A stretch of 64,000 nt of DNA, from assembly GCF_009720825.1 (NCBI RefSeq), contig NZ_WNKY01000008.1:62001-126000 (forward strand). Reading direction: 5' to 3'. Position numbers and translations under genes: made by a program. The DNA comes from Duganella radicis (GTDB lineage: Bacteria; Pseudomonadota; Gammaproteobacteria; Burkholderiales; Burkholderiaceae_D). The notes under the pieces are model-generated. The model did not search any database. It had not been told where the DNA came from and was given only the letters and a program-made list of their open reading frames with translations. Of this stretch, positions 8,610 to 18,405 are shown piece after piece (position 1 is the stretch's first letter; each line of letters starts with the position of its first letter).

Positions 8610-8632
8610 CCTGCCCGCCGTTTCGCGCCAAG

Positions 8633-10029
<1,397 letters not shown>

Positions 10030-10033
<4 letters not shown>

Positions 10034-10593
10034 TTGGTCACCTGTGGTCCGGGCGCCGGCCGGGCCGGCAGGGTGCGTTCGATGGCCTTCAGGCCTTCCA
10101 GCATGTCATTCAGCTGATCGATGCGGCGCTGGCTTTCCTTTTGCTGCACGGCCAGCTTGTCGGCGTGGTCGTACCAGCGGCGCATCTCGGCGCAATTGGC
10201 CGACAGCAGCTGCGCCAGCGGCCGGAACGGCGCCGCCTCCACCTCGGCCGAGGTGGCCACGCTGTCGAGCAGGGTCTGGGCGCGCGCCAGGTCGCCGCCG
10301 CCACGCGTCAGCATCAGCGCCATGCCCATCTGGAGCGCCACGCGCGGGCTGCGCTGTTGCAGGCCGAGGCCGCTCAATTCCTTGACCAGCTCGCCCTGGC
10401 TCATGCGCCGCAGCGCCTGGTGATAGCTGAGCAGCGGGCCGATCTCGTCCGGCGGCGCGGCCGGCGGCATCACCACCTGCACCACCGGCGGCGGCGCGGG
10501 CGCCGGCGCCGGGTCGTCCGGCAGCGGCGAGTTCAGGGTGCAGGCCGCCAGCATCAGGCAGGCCAGCAGCAGGGGAAGGTGCTTAGTGTTCAT
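10030..10593 (-). CDS. qseG: QseG-like lipoprotein
   Basis: A 187-residue lipoprotein: a short basic start, hydrophobic stretch, and lipobox LMLAAC ending at Cys17, then a Pro/Ala-rich linker and a helical region with a coiled-coil-like end (KLAVQQKESQRRIDQLNDMLEGL). Position between glrK and glrR, size and layout match QseG, an outer-membrane lipoprotein that in E. coli interacts with the kinase. Sequence resemblance is loose, so the assignment rests mainly on order and architecture. The start at 10593 is preferred over an ATG four codons earlier because it yields a normal signal sequence; it overlaps the kinase gene by 11 bases. Confidence 0.75.
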
Positions 10594-12013
10594 AAGGCAG
10601 TTCAATGCGGAAATGGGCGCCCCGTTCGGAGGGCAGGAGTTTCAGGACGCCGCCATGCGCGGCCACGTATTCATGCACGATGGACAGGCCGATGCCGTTG
10701 CCGCGGCGCGCGCCGGGCGGCTGGCGCTGGCCCTGGTAAAACGGTTCGAAGATGCGGGCGGCGTCCTCCGGCGCCACGCCCGGACCCTGGTCGGCGCATT
10801 CCAGCAGCAGCTTGCCGTTCAGCTCGCCGAGGCGGAAGCCGATCAACCCGCCGGCGGGGCTGAAGCGCACGGCGTTCGACAGCAGGTTGCCCAGCGCGAT
10901 GGCCAGCTTGTCGGCGTCGACCGCGATCGGCCGCGCCTTGCCCTCGCTGACCACGGTCAGGCGCGCCGCCTGCCATTGCAGGCGCTGGCTGTCGATGGCC
11001 TTTTCCAGCAGGCCGCCGAGGTCGATCGTCTGGCGTTGCAGGTGCTGGGCGTCGAAGGTGGCGGCGTTGTAGCGCAGCAGGGCCTCGATCTGCGATTGCA
11101 GGGCGGCGGTGTTCTGGTTGAGGATGCCGGCGATCTCGCGCTGGTCGGGCGACAGCGCGCCGGCCACGCCGTCCTCCAGCAGGGCCACGCCTTCGCGCAG
11201 GGCGGCCAGCGGGGTTTTCAGTTCGTGCGAGATGTGGCGCAGGAAACGCGCCTTGTCGGCCTCCAGCTCGGCCAGGCGCTGGCGCAGCCAGTTCAGTTGC
11301 TGGCCGACCCGCTGCAAGTCGTTGGGGCCGCGCACCGCGATCACCTGGTCGTAGCGGCTCTCGCCCAGCGTGTCGATGGCTTGCTCGATCTGCGCCAGCG
11401 GGCGCGACAGCCACAGGCCGAAGCCGGAGGCCAGCGCGGCGGCCAGGATGATGGAGCCGATCACCTGCGCCTTCAGCACCGCGCGCCGCTGGTCCAGCTC
11501 GGCCAGCAGCTCGGCGTTGCGGCGTTCCACCTCCTGCTTGACCTCGTCGGCCAGCTGCTGGTTGACCTCGGGCAGCGGCGCCAGCACTTTTTCCAGCGCC
11601 TGCTGGCGCGCCGTGCGCGCGCCGGGCGGGCGCGACGGCGCCTGCAGGATATCCCAGGCCATGTCGCCGGACTGGCGCCAGCGGGTGAACAGCGCCTCCG
11701 GCGTGTAGGGCAGGGCGGCGGCCACGGCGTCCAGCGACAACCGGGCGTCGCGCCAGGCGTCGGCATAGCGTTTGCGGAAGGCGGGATCGTCCAGCACCAG
11801 GTACTGGCGGGCGCTGCGCGTCATGGCGACGCTGCGCTCGGCCAGTTGCTGGGTGTTTTCGGTGAGCGCCAGCGCGTGGCGTCCGCTGTCGCGGCTGTGG
11901 GCGGCCAGGCGGTCGAGGGTCCACAGGGCATGCAGCGAGGCGGCGCTCAGCAGCACGGCAATCAACAGGAAGACGCCCAGCAGCAACTGGCGAAACGAGA
12001 GTTTCGAGAGCAT
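10583..12013 (-). CDS. glrK: Sensor histidine kinase, GlrK/QseE-like
   Basis: A 476-residue membrane kinase. Helix 1 spans residues 10-31, a periplasmic sensor region of about 150 residues follows, helix 2 is at 184-203, then a HAMP segment, the dimerisation/phosphorylation helix with His263 in RHISHELKTPLAAL, and a HATPase domain with NLLSNAVRFSP (N box) and GNGIGLSIV (G box). Order in the locus and size fit GlrK. It should phosphorylate the adjacent GlrR-like activator. No sigma-54 promoter was seen upstream of it, but a long interrupted palindrome lies 20-48 bases before the ATG. Confidence 0.9.
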   Translation of the reverse strand: MLSKLSFRQLLLGVFLLIAVLLSAASLHALWTLDRLAAHSRDSGRHALALTENTQQLAERSVAMTRSARQYLVLDDPAFRKRYADAWRDARLSLDAVAAALPYTPEALFTRWRQSGDMAWDILQAPSRPPGARTARQQALEKVLAPLPEVNQQLADEVKQEVERRNAELLAELDQRRAVLKAQVIGSIILAAALASGFGLWLSRPLAQIEQAIDTLGESRYDQVIAVRGPNDLQRVGQQLNWLRQRLAELEADKARFLRHISHELKTPLAALREGVALLEDGVAGALSPDQREIAGILNQNTAALQSQIEALLRYNAATFDAQHLQRQTIDLGGLLEKAIDSQRLQWQAARLTVVSEGKARPIAVDADKLAIALGNLLSNAVRFSPAGGLIGFRLGELNGKLLLECADQGPGVAPEDAARIFEPFYQGQRQPPGARRGNGIGLSIVHEYVAAHGGVLKLLPSERGAHFRIELPYEH

Positions 12014-12032
12014 GCGGGTTGAGGAAAAGTTA

Positions 12033-12061
12033 CGCTATTTGTATCATATGATCAAATAGCG
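12033..12061. repeat. 29-bp nested palindrome upstream of glrK
   Basis: Perfect 9-bp outer arms (CGCTATTTG at 12033-12041 and CAAATAGCG at 12053-12061) enclose a perfect 10-bp palindrome ATCATATGAT at 12043-12052. It sits between the end of the RraB-like gene and the glrK ATG. There is no T-run, so a terminator is unlikely; an operator or a structured leader fits better. Confidence 0.6.
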
Positions 12062-12082
12062 CTAGCCCCGCGTTCGATTGAC

Positions 12083-12430
12083 CTAGGCTTGCCCGGCCGG
12101 GCCGACATCCATGCCGTCGTAGGATTCGAGCTGGTGTTCCTCGGCGAACTTGTAGAATTCCTGGTTGCGGGCGTGCAGGGTGTCGACTGTGTGCTTTTCG
12201 ACTTTTTCAATGTGCAGCCACCACAGCGCCGGGTTGCCGGCTTCCGGCTGGGAGTCGTAGATGCCGACGAACTGATAGCCCTTGGCCTGCAAGGCCGGCA
12301 CCGCGCCCTCCAGCCTGGCCTTGTCGGCATCGGCGAAGAAGTACCCCCACAACAGCGGCTTGGTGATATCCCACGGCGCGTTTTGTTTCATGTCCGCAAA
12401 CAGCGTGACCATTTCTTCTTTGGTAATCAT
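12083..12430 (-). CDS. RraB-like ribonuclease E inhibitor family protein
   Basis: A 115-residue acidic soluble protein. It opens MITKEEMVTLFADMKQN and contains GYFFADADKARLEGAVPALQAKGYQFVGI, then LWWLHIEKVEKHTVDTLHARNQEFYKFAEEHQLESYDGMDVG, the pattern of the RraB (former DUF1260) family, in which the E. coli member binds RNase E and modulates RNA decay. Role here is inferred from family only. The start at 12430 is chosen because the ATG overlaps the stop of the decayed nucleotidyltransferase gene (ATGA); an upstream in-frame ATG would add seven residues. Confidence 0.78.
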   Translation of the reverse strand: MITKEEMVTLFADMKQNAPWDITKPLLWGYFFADADKARLEGAVPALQAKGYQFVGIYDSQPEAGNPALWWLHIEKVEKHTVDTLHARNQEFYKFAEEHQLESYDGMDVGPAGQA

Positions 12431-12865
12431 GATGTATTCCTTGAGCGGCAATAGATGCGGACACCCAGTTGCTCAATCTGGGCTAGCAGTTCTGGATTGT
12501 CAATTTGATCTCGGATGAGCAGGTCGACCTTGTAGGGAAGGAGCAGTTCATCCAGCGCATGCTCTATTTTAAACAATAGCGACACGGTCAGGCCGGTACC
12601 ATCCAGGCAGAGGTCGATATCCGAGCCGGGACGGAAATTGCCGCGAGCGCGGGAGCCGTGCAGGATGGCCTGCTCGACCTGCGGAAAGGTGCAGGTAGTC
12701 CTTCATCACGTTCCACGCCAGCTCGTGGGTGAATTCGAACGCTTTGATCATGCCTTGCTGCTCAAGCTCGTTCAACTGGTCTTTGTCGATGAATTTCCTT
12801 AGCTGTGCCAATGCCAGCCGATAGTTCGACAGTCGTTGCAGTCAACGGATATGGTGCTCGCCCAT
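12427..12865 (-). pseudogene. Decayed HEPN/MNT nucleotidyltransferase pair, fused by deletion
   Basis: Two remnants lie head to tail. From 12865 the reading MGEHHIR-stop-LQRLSNYRLALAQL, continuing through IKAFEFTHELAWNVMKDYLH, is the N-terminal part of a HI0074-type (HEPN) substrate-binding protein; a TGA at 12842-12844 stands where the family has Trp. At about 12700 the frame switches to FPQVEQAILHGSRARGN and GSDIDLCLD, the GS-x-DxD core of a minimal nucleotidyltransferase (MNT), which then reads on to a stop at 12427-12429. Roughly the last 80 residues of the HEPN partner and about the first 20 of the MNT are missing. The pair is known as a toxin-antitoxin type; this copy should be inactive, although the MNT frame is intact from the junction on. 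Confidence 0.8.
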
Positions 12866-12872
12866 GATGGTG

Positions 12873-14327
12873 CTATTTTACCGCGTGGAAGGCGATGCTG
12901 ACTTTCAGGCCGCTGCCGCTGGCGGCGTCGTCCAGGGTGATGGCGGCGTTGTGCAGGGTGGCGATGTCGCGCACGATGGCGAGGCCCAGGCCGTGGCCGC
13001 CCGGGTTGCGTTCCAGTGTGGCGGCGGCGCGGTAGAAGGGCGCGAACACCCGTTCGCGCTCCGCCGTGGCGATGCCGGGGCCGCTGTCTTCCACCTCCAG
13101 CAGCACGCTGTCGGCCGCTTCGCGCACGCGCAGGATGACGCTGCCGCCGGCCGGCGTGTAGCGCAGGGCGTTGTCGACCAGGTTGGCCAGCAACTCGTGC
13201 AGCAGCAGGGACTGGCCTTGCACCATGCCTTCCTGTTCGGCCTCCAGCGACAGGTCGATGTTCTTCGCCACCGCCGCCACCGCCAGTTCCAGCCCGACCT
13301 GGCGCGCCAGGCCGCGCAGGGAGACCGGCTCGCCGCTGTCGTCGCTGCGGTGTTCGATGCGCGCCAGTGTCAGCAGGCGGTTGGCCAGATTGACGGTGGA
13401 GTCGGTGGTGGCGACGATGCTGACGGCGATTTCGCGCAGCGCGGCCGGATCGGTGTCGGCCTTGCCGCACTCGCGCAGCGCCAGTTCGGCCTGGGTTTTC
13501 AGCACGGTCAGCGGCGTGCGCAGTTGGTGCGAGGCGTCGGCGATGAAGCGGCGCTGGCTGTTGATCAGCATGTGCATGCGCAGGCGCGAGCTGTTCAGGG
13601 CTGCCACCAGCGGACGCACTTCCTTGTGCACCAGCGTCGGGTCGACGTCGGAGGCGTCGTTCGGGCCGCGCGTTTCGACGGCGGTTTTCAGCTGCATCAG
13701 CGGCCGCAGCACCAGCCGCACCGCGAACCACACCAGCAACCCCACGGCCGCCAGCAACAGCGCTTGCCATACCAGGGTGTCGAACAGGATCTGGTTGGAC
13801 AGCACGCGCCGCGCCTCCAGCGTTTCGCCCACCTGGATCAGCGCGATGCCGCGCATCGAATCGTCGTACACCGGTTGCAGCAGGGCGGCGATGCGCACCG
13901 GCTGGCCGTTGTAGTTGGCGTGGTAGAAGCGCACCAGCGCCGGATAGGCTTCCGAGCGCGGCACGTTGGCCGGTACCGGCGGCAGGTCGGCGTAGCCGGA
14001 CACGGTTTCGCCGGCGATGCCGGTGACTTTGTAGTAGATGCGGCCCAGGGTGTCGGTCTCGAAACTGTCCAGCGCCACGTAGGGCACGTCGGCCACCACC
14101 TTGCCGTCGACCACCGAGACGCGTTCGGCCAGCGCGCGGGTGGAGGCCAGCAGCGAGCGGTCGTAGGCCGTGTCGGCGGCGTCCAGCGCGTTGTGGTAGA
14201 CCGAGATGGTGTTCAGCGCCACCAGCACCAGCAGGGGCCCGAGCAGCCAGCGCAGCAGCTGTCCGCGCAGGCTGCCCAGCGTGGCGCCGGGGCCGAGACG
14301 GCGGGCGAGTGCGGGCAGCAGCGGCAT
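12873..14327 (-). CDS. tctE: Sensor histidine kinase, TctE-like
   Basis: A 484-residue membrane kinase: helix 1 about residues 27-45, a periplasmic sensor region of about 140 residues of the 2CSK_N type, helix 2 about 186-206, then HAMP-like linker, phospho-acceptor His267 in FIADASHQLRTPLTVLK, and a HATPase domain with NLVDNALRYTP and GHGLGLAIV. FIADASHQLRTPL is characteristic of the TctE group, which senses tricarboxylates or other organic acids. It lies five bases after the tctD-like gene. The divergently transcribed porin/uptake operon is the likely target of this pair. Confidence 0.88.
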   Translation of the reverse strand: MPLLPALARRLGPGATLGSLRGQLLRWLLGPLLVLVALNTISVYHNALDAADTAYDRSLLASTRALAERVSVVDGKVVADVPYVALDSFETDTLGRIYYKVTGIAGETVSGYADLPPVPANVPRSEAYPALVRFYHANYNGQPVRIAALLQPVYDDSMRGIALIQVGETLEARRVLSNQILFDTLVWQALLLAAVGLLVWFAVRLVLRPLMQLKTAVETRGPNDASDVDPTLVHKEVRPLVAALNSSRLRMHMLINSQRRFIADASHQLRTPLTVLKTQAELALRECGKADTDPAALREIAVSIVATTDSTVNLANRLLTLARIEHRSDDSGEPVSLRGLARQVGLELAVAAVAKNIDLSLEAEQEGMVQGQSLLLHELLANLVDNALRYTPAGGSVILRVREAADSVLLEVEDSGPGIATAERERVFAPFYRAAATLERNPGGHGLGLAIVRDIATLHNAAITLDDAASGSGLKVSIAFHAVK

Positions 14328-14332
14328 GGCGG

Positions 14333-15052
14333 TCAGGCGCCGCCCGGCGTGGCGGGGGCGCCGACGGCGCTGCGCGGTTGCAGCAGGTAACCGATGCCGC
14401 GCAGCGTGGTGATGACGGCGGCGTCCGGGCCGGGGATGTCGAGCTTCTTGCGCACGCGGTGGATGTACAGGTCGATGGCGTCGATGCCGGCGTCGTCGCC
14501 CAGCGAGAACACTTCATCGAACAGTTTTTCCTTGGAGACGGCGCGGCCGCTGCGGGTGATCAGCGTTTCCAGCACCGCGTGCTCGCGCGGCGTCAGGGCC
14601 AGCGGATTGCCGGCGTAGCTGAACATGCGGGTCACGGTGTCGAAACTGAGCGCGCCGCAGTTGTGCACCAGCGCCTCGTTGCCTACGCTGCGGCGCAGCA
14701 ATGCCTTGACGCGCGCCTCCAGCTCCGCTAGCTCGAACGGCTTGGCCAGATAATCGTCGGCGCCCAGATTCAGGCCCTGCACGCGGTCCTCCAGCCCGCC
14801 GCGCGCGGTCAGGATCAGCACCGGCGTCTTGGCGCGCGCGCCGCCGCGGGCGCGCAGGCGCTTGAGCACATCCAGCCCGTCCATGCGCGGCAAGGTCAGG
14901 TCGAGGATCACCAGCGCGTAATCCTGGGTGTGCAGCAGGGCGTCGGCATCGGCGCCGTTATCGGCGCATTCCACCGTCAGATGGGCGTCGCGCAGGGCCT
15001 TGGCCAGCCAGTGCTGCAATTCAGTGTGGTCTTCAACTAACAGTATGCGCAT
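14333..15052 (-). CDS. tctD: OmpR-family response regulator, TctD-like
   Basis: A 239-residue regulator: receiver domain with Glu7/Asp8, phospho-acceptor Asp51 (VILDLTLPRMDG) and the conserved Lys in YLAKPFE, then a winged helix DNA-binding domain ending IDLYIHRVRKKL and TLRGIGYLL. A 15-residue Ala/Pro/Gly-rich tail follows. It is transcribed away from the porin gene across a 194-base gap, the classic arrangement for a regulator and its target operon. The ligand is unknown; TctD controls citrate uptake in Salmonella, but this locus lacks TctA and TctB. Confidence 0.88.
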   Translation of the reverse strand: MRILLVEDHTELQHWLAKALRDAHLTVECADNGADADALLHTQDYALVILDLTLPRMDGLDVLKRLRARGGARAKTPVLILTARGGLEDRVQGLNLGADDYLAKPFELAELEARVKALLRRSVGNEALVHNCGALSFDTVTRMFSYAGNPLALTPREHAVLETLITRSGRAVSKEKLFDEVFSLGDDAGIDAIDLYIHRVRKKLDIPGPDAAVITTLRGIGYLLQPRSAVGAPATPGGA

Positions 15053-15246
15053 GAGGACTTGCCAGTTCGTTCAAATAAGTGCAGGGTAAGGACTGCATCA
15101 TGGGCCGCCGGCCGCCAAAAAGGAAGAGCCGCCGGCGAATGTGGCGATCCGGCGACACTGAAAGGCAATTGAAAGATTGACGCTCCTATAGTGGCAGCAC
15201 TGATTGAGAAATCAGGCACACATAAAACTATATCTGGAGACAACTC

Positions 15247-16308
15247 ATGAAGAAATCCTCCCTGGCCCTCGCGGTCCTGGCATTGTTTGCGGCCGCCGGT
15301 GGCGCCCAGGCTCAATCCAACGTGCAGGTCTACGGCCTGCTGGACATGGGCATGGAAACCGCCAACAACCAGACCCCAACCGGCGGCAGCATGACCCGCG
15401 TGATCTCCGGCGGCATGAACACCTCGCGCTGGGGCCTGCGCGGCAGCGAAGACCTGGGCGGCGGCCTGAAAGCCGTCTTCAACCTGGAGGGCGGCATCCT
15501 GATGGACACCGGCGCCCAGGACGGCGCGCTGTTCAAGCGCCAGGCCACCGTCGGCCTGGAAGGCGCCTACGGCCGCGTGGTGGTCGGCCGCTCCTTCACC
15601 ACCGTGTACGACACCGTGATCGCCTTCGATCCGATGGGCTTTGCGCCGTTCTACTCGTGGGCCACCTCCGGTCCGGCCACCGGCCCAAGCAAATACGGCT
15701 TCACCACCCAGTACGACAACATCATCAAGTACGCCGGCACCTTCGGCGACTGGAAGGTCGGCGCCAACTACGCCGCCGGCGAGCAGACCACCGGCACCCA
15801 GGACAGCGCCAAGACCGGTTTCAGCACCGTCTACAAATTTGGCGACGCCAACGTGATGGCGACCTGGGAGCGCAACAACGGCAACACTGTGGCCGCCACC
15901 GGCAACCGTGACAAGAACACCGTCTGGCACATCGGCGGCAACTACGAAACCGGTCCGTGGAAAATGTGGGCCGTGCTGCGCGACTACAAGCTGGTGGCCG
16001 GCAAGGCGCTGACCGCCGACGTCGACGCCACCACCACCTGGGCTGGCGTGGCCTACAAGACCGGCGCCACCACCCTGACCGGCGCGGTCTACCACGTCAA
16101 CGTCAAGAACGTCGCCGCCGGCAAGGACGCCGATCCGACCATGTACGTGGCGCGCTACCGCTACGCGCTGTCCAAGCGCACCGACCTGCATGTGACGGCG
16201 GCCTACGCCAAGGCAAAGAACGGCCAGCTCACCGGCCTGTCGCGTGACGACGCCGGCTTTGGCACCAGCCAGCACGGCCTGACCATCGGCATGCAGCACC
16301 GCTACTGA
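15247..16308 (+). CDS. Outer membrane porin (Gram-negative general porin type)
   Basis: A 353-residue outer membrane protein with a 22-23-residue signal peptide (MKKSSLALAV start, cleavage after AQA) and the betaproteobacterial porin pattern: SNVQVYGLLDMGME at the mature N-terminus, SRWGLRGSEDLGGGLKAVFNLE, and a C-terminal strand ending GLTIGMQHRY with a terminal aromatic residue for assembly by BAM. It is the first gene of the uptake operon controlled, by position, by TctDE, and would let the substrate cross the outer membrane. GGAGA at 15236-15240 is the ribosome binding site. A small 6-bp hairpin lies in the leader at 15200-15215. Confidence 0.93.
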   Translation: MKKSSLALAVLALFAAAGGAQAQSNVQVYGLLDMGMETANNQTPTGGSMTRVISGGMNTSRWGLRGSEDLGGGLKAVFNLEGGILMDTGAQDGALFKRQATVGLEGAYGRVVVGRSFTTVYDTVIAFDPMGFAPFYSWATSGPATGPSKYGFTTQYDNIIKYAGTFGDWKVGANYAAGEQTTGTQDSAKTGFSTVYKFGDANVMATWERNNGNTVAATGNRDKNTVWHIGGNYETGPWKMWAVLRDYKLVAGKALTADVDATTTWAGVAYKTGATTLTGAVYHVNVKNVAAGKDADPTMYVARYRYALSKRTDLHVTAAYAKAKNGQLTGLSRDDAGFGTSQHGLTIGMQHRY

Positions 16309-16316
16309 GACTGGCG

Positions 16317-17285
16317 ATGAAAGCCCTGCTGGCACTCATCTGCGCACTGCTGTTCGGTGCGGCGGCCCAGGCGGCGGGACTGGAGTGCATCGTGCCGTCC
16401 AAACCGGGCGGCGCGATGGACCTGACCTGCAAGCTGGCGCAGAAAGGTCTGGCAGGCTTGCACGATACGCCGAATCCGCCGCCGTCGGACATGCACATCA
16501 GCTATCTGCCGGGCGGGATCGGCGCGGTGGCGTGGCACTCGCTGGTGCAGCGCCGCCGCACCGAGCCGAATACGCTGGTGGCGTTTTCCGGCGGCTCGTT
16601 GCTGAATCTCGCGCAGGGCAAGTTCGGCAAGGTGAAATCGTCGGATGTGCGCTGGGTGGCGGCATTGGGCGCGGACTACGGCATGATCGCGGTGCGCGCC
16701 GATTCGCCTTACAAGACGCTGCGCGAGCTGGTGGTGACCTTGAAGTCGAATCCGGAAAAGGTGCTGATCGGCGTGTCCGGCACCATCGGCAGCCAGGACT
16801 GGCTGAAGATGGCGCTGCTGTCGCGCAGCGCCGGCATCGATCCGAAGGCGCTGCGTTTCGTCGCGCTGGAGGGCGGCGGCGAGGCTTTCACCGCCATGCA
16901 CGCCAACTTTGTGCACGTGGTGTCAGGCGACGCCAGCGAAGCCACGCTGTACGCCGCCAGCGGCAACACCCGCGTGCTGGCGGTGCTGTCCGAGCAGCGC
17001 CTGCCCGGCGTGCTGGCCAATGTGCCGACCGCGCGCGAGCAGGGCTTCGATGTGGTGTGGCCCATCATCCGCGGTGTGTGGATGGGGCCCAACGTGTCGG
17101 ATGCCGATTACCGGCAGTGGGTGTCGGCCTTCGACCGGGTGCTGGCCAGCCCGCAGTTTGCGCAGATGCGTGCCGCATCTGGTTTATATCCCTTCGGGCT
17201 GACCGGCGATGCGCTGGCGGCCTATGTCAAGAAAGCCGTGGACGACTACGGCAGGCGCGCCGCCGAACTGGGACTGGTGCGCTAA
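16317..17285 (+). CDS. Bug/TctC-type periplasmic binding protein
   Basis: A 322-residue periplasmic protein with signal peptide (residues 1-19, QAAG cleavage) and the Bug-family pattern: IVPSKPGGAMDLTCKL near the start, the GDASEATLYAASG region, and the C-terminal domain ending with AAYVKKAVDDYGRRAAELGL. Bug proteins bind carboxylates and serve the tripartite tricarboxylate transporter TctABC or act as co-sensors. No TctA or TctB gene follows. It starts eight bases after the porin stop and is followed by an ABC importer, so it may deliver ligand to TctE or cooperate with the porin. A weak ribosome site suggests translational coupling to the porin. Confidence 0.88.
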   Translation: MKALLALICALLFGAAAQAAGLECIVPSKPGGAMDLTCKLAQKGLAGLHDTPNPPPSDMHISYLPGGIGAVAWHSLVQRRRTEPNTLVAFSGGSLLNLAQGKFGKVKSSDVRWVAALGADYGMIAVRADSPYKTLRELVVTLKSNPEKVLIGVSGTIGSQDWLKMALLSRSAGIDPKALRFVALEGGGEAFTAMHANFVHVVSGDASEATLYAASGNTRVLAVLSEQRLPGVLANVPTAREQGFDVVWPIIRGVWMGPNVSDADYRQWVSAFDRVLASPQFAQMRAASGLYPFGLTGDALAAYVKKAVDDYGRRAAELGLVR

Positions 17286-17307
17286 ACAAAAACTTTTGGA
17301 GATTATG

Positions 17308-18393
17308 ATGATTGTGAAGACCACTGTGGCCGCCGCATGCGCGTTTTTTGCCGGTTCCGTGCTGGCGCAGGTGCCGGCCGGCTATCCAGCCGACTACCAG
17401 AAGATCATCGACGCCGCGAAGAAAGAGGGCAAACTGGTGATCTACGGCGCCACCGACAGCAAGGCCACGCAGCCGCTGATCAAGGATTTCAGCGCCATGT
17501 ACCCGGGCATCACGGTCGAGTACAACGACATGAATTCGACCGAGGTGTATAACCGCTTCATCTCCGAAGTGGCGGCCGGCGGCAACACCGCCGACGCCAT
17601 GTGGTCCTCGGCCATGGACCTGCAAATGCGTCTGGCCTCGGATGGCTACGCGCTGCAATACAAGTCGGTGGAAGCGTCGAAGATCCCTGGCTGGGCGGTG
17701 TGGGACGACAAGGCTTACGGCACCACCTTCGAGCCGGCCGCCATCGTCTACAACAAGCGCCTGGTCGATGCCAAGGAAGTGCCGCAGACCCACGCCGACT
17801 TCGTGACGCTGATCCAGCAACCCAAGTTCAAGGACAAGGTCACCACCTACGATATCGAAAAATCCGGCGTCGGCTTCATGTTCATGACGCAGGATGCACG
17901 CGAGTATTCGAAGTTCCTGGAGCTGGAAAACGCCTTCGGCGTGTCCAAGGTGCGCGTGCAATCGTCGACCGGCACCATGATGGAGCGTATCTCCTCGGGC
18001 GAAAACCTGATCGGCTACAACGTGCTGGGCTCCTACGCGCTGGTGCGCGCCAAGACCGATCCGTCGATCGGCGTGGTGCTGCCGAAGGATTACACCCTGG
18101 TGATGTCGCGCGTGTTCTTCATCAACAAGGGCGCCAAGAACGTCAACGCCGCCAAGCTGTGGCTCGACTACATGCTGTCGCACCGCGGCCAGACCATCAT
18201 CGCCAACGACTCCAAGCTGTTCGCCATCCGCGCCGACGTCACCGGCGAAACCACCTCGGCGGAGCTGATCAAGCAAATCGGCAACGACAAGATCAAGCCG
18301 GTGCCAGTCCATCCTATCCTGCTGCAATTCCTCGGACCGGCCAAGCGCATGGCCTTCCTCAAGCAGTGGAAAGAAACCGCAGGTAAAAAGTAA
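17308..18393 (+). CDS. ABC transporter substrate-binding protein (Fe3+/organic-acid type, family 1)
   Basis: A 361-residue periplasmic protein: signal peptide to about residue 20 (GSVLAQ), then PADYQKIIDAAKKEGKLVIYGATDSKATQPLIKDF, the opening of AfuA/FbpA-like binding proteins, and DYMLSHRGQTIIA near the end. This family includes ferric iron, thiamine and phosphonate/phosphoglycerate binders, so the substrate is open. The ATG at 17308 is preferred to the adjacent one at 17305 because GGAGA ends five bases before it. It is the first gene of a complete importer with the permease and ATPase genes that follow at 12 and 10 bases. Confidence 0.88.
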   Translation: MIVKTTVAAACAFFAGSVLAQVPAGYPADYQKIIDAAKKEGKLVIYGATDSKATQPLIKDFSAMYPGITVEYNDMNSTEVYNRFISEVAAGGNTADAMWSSAMDLQMRLASDGYALQYKSVEASKIPGWAVWDDKAYGTTFEPAAIVYNKRLVDAKEVPQTHADFVTLIQQPKFKDKVTTYDIEKSGVGFMFMTQDAREYSKFLELENAFGVSKVRVQSSTGTMMERISSGENLIGYNVLGSYALVRAKTDPSIGVVLPKDYTLVMSRVFFINKGAKNVNAAKLWLDYMLSHRGQTIIANDSKLFAIRADVTGETTSAELIKQIGNDKIKPVPVHPILLQFLGPAKRMAFLKQWKETAGKK

Positions 18394-18405
18394 GAGGTAC
18401 GCATC

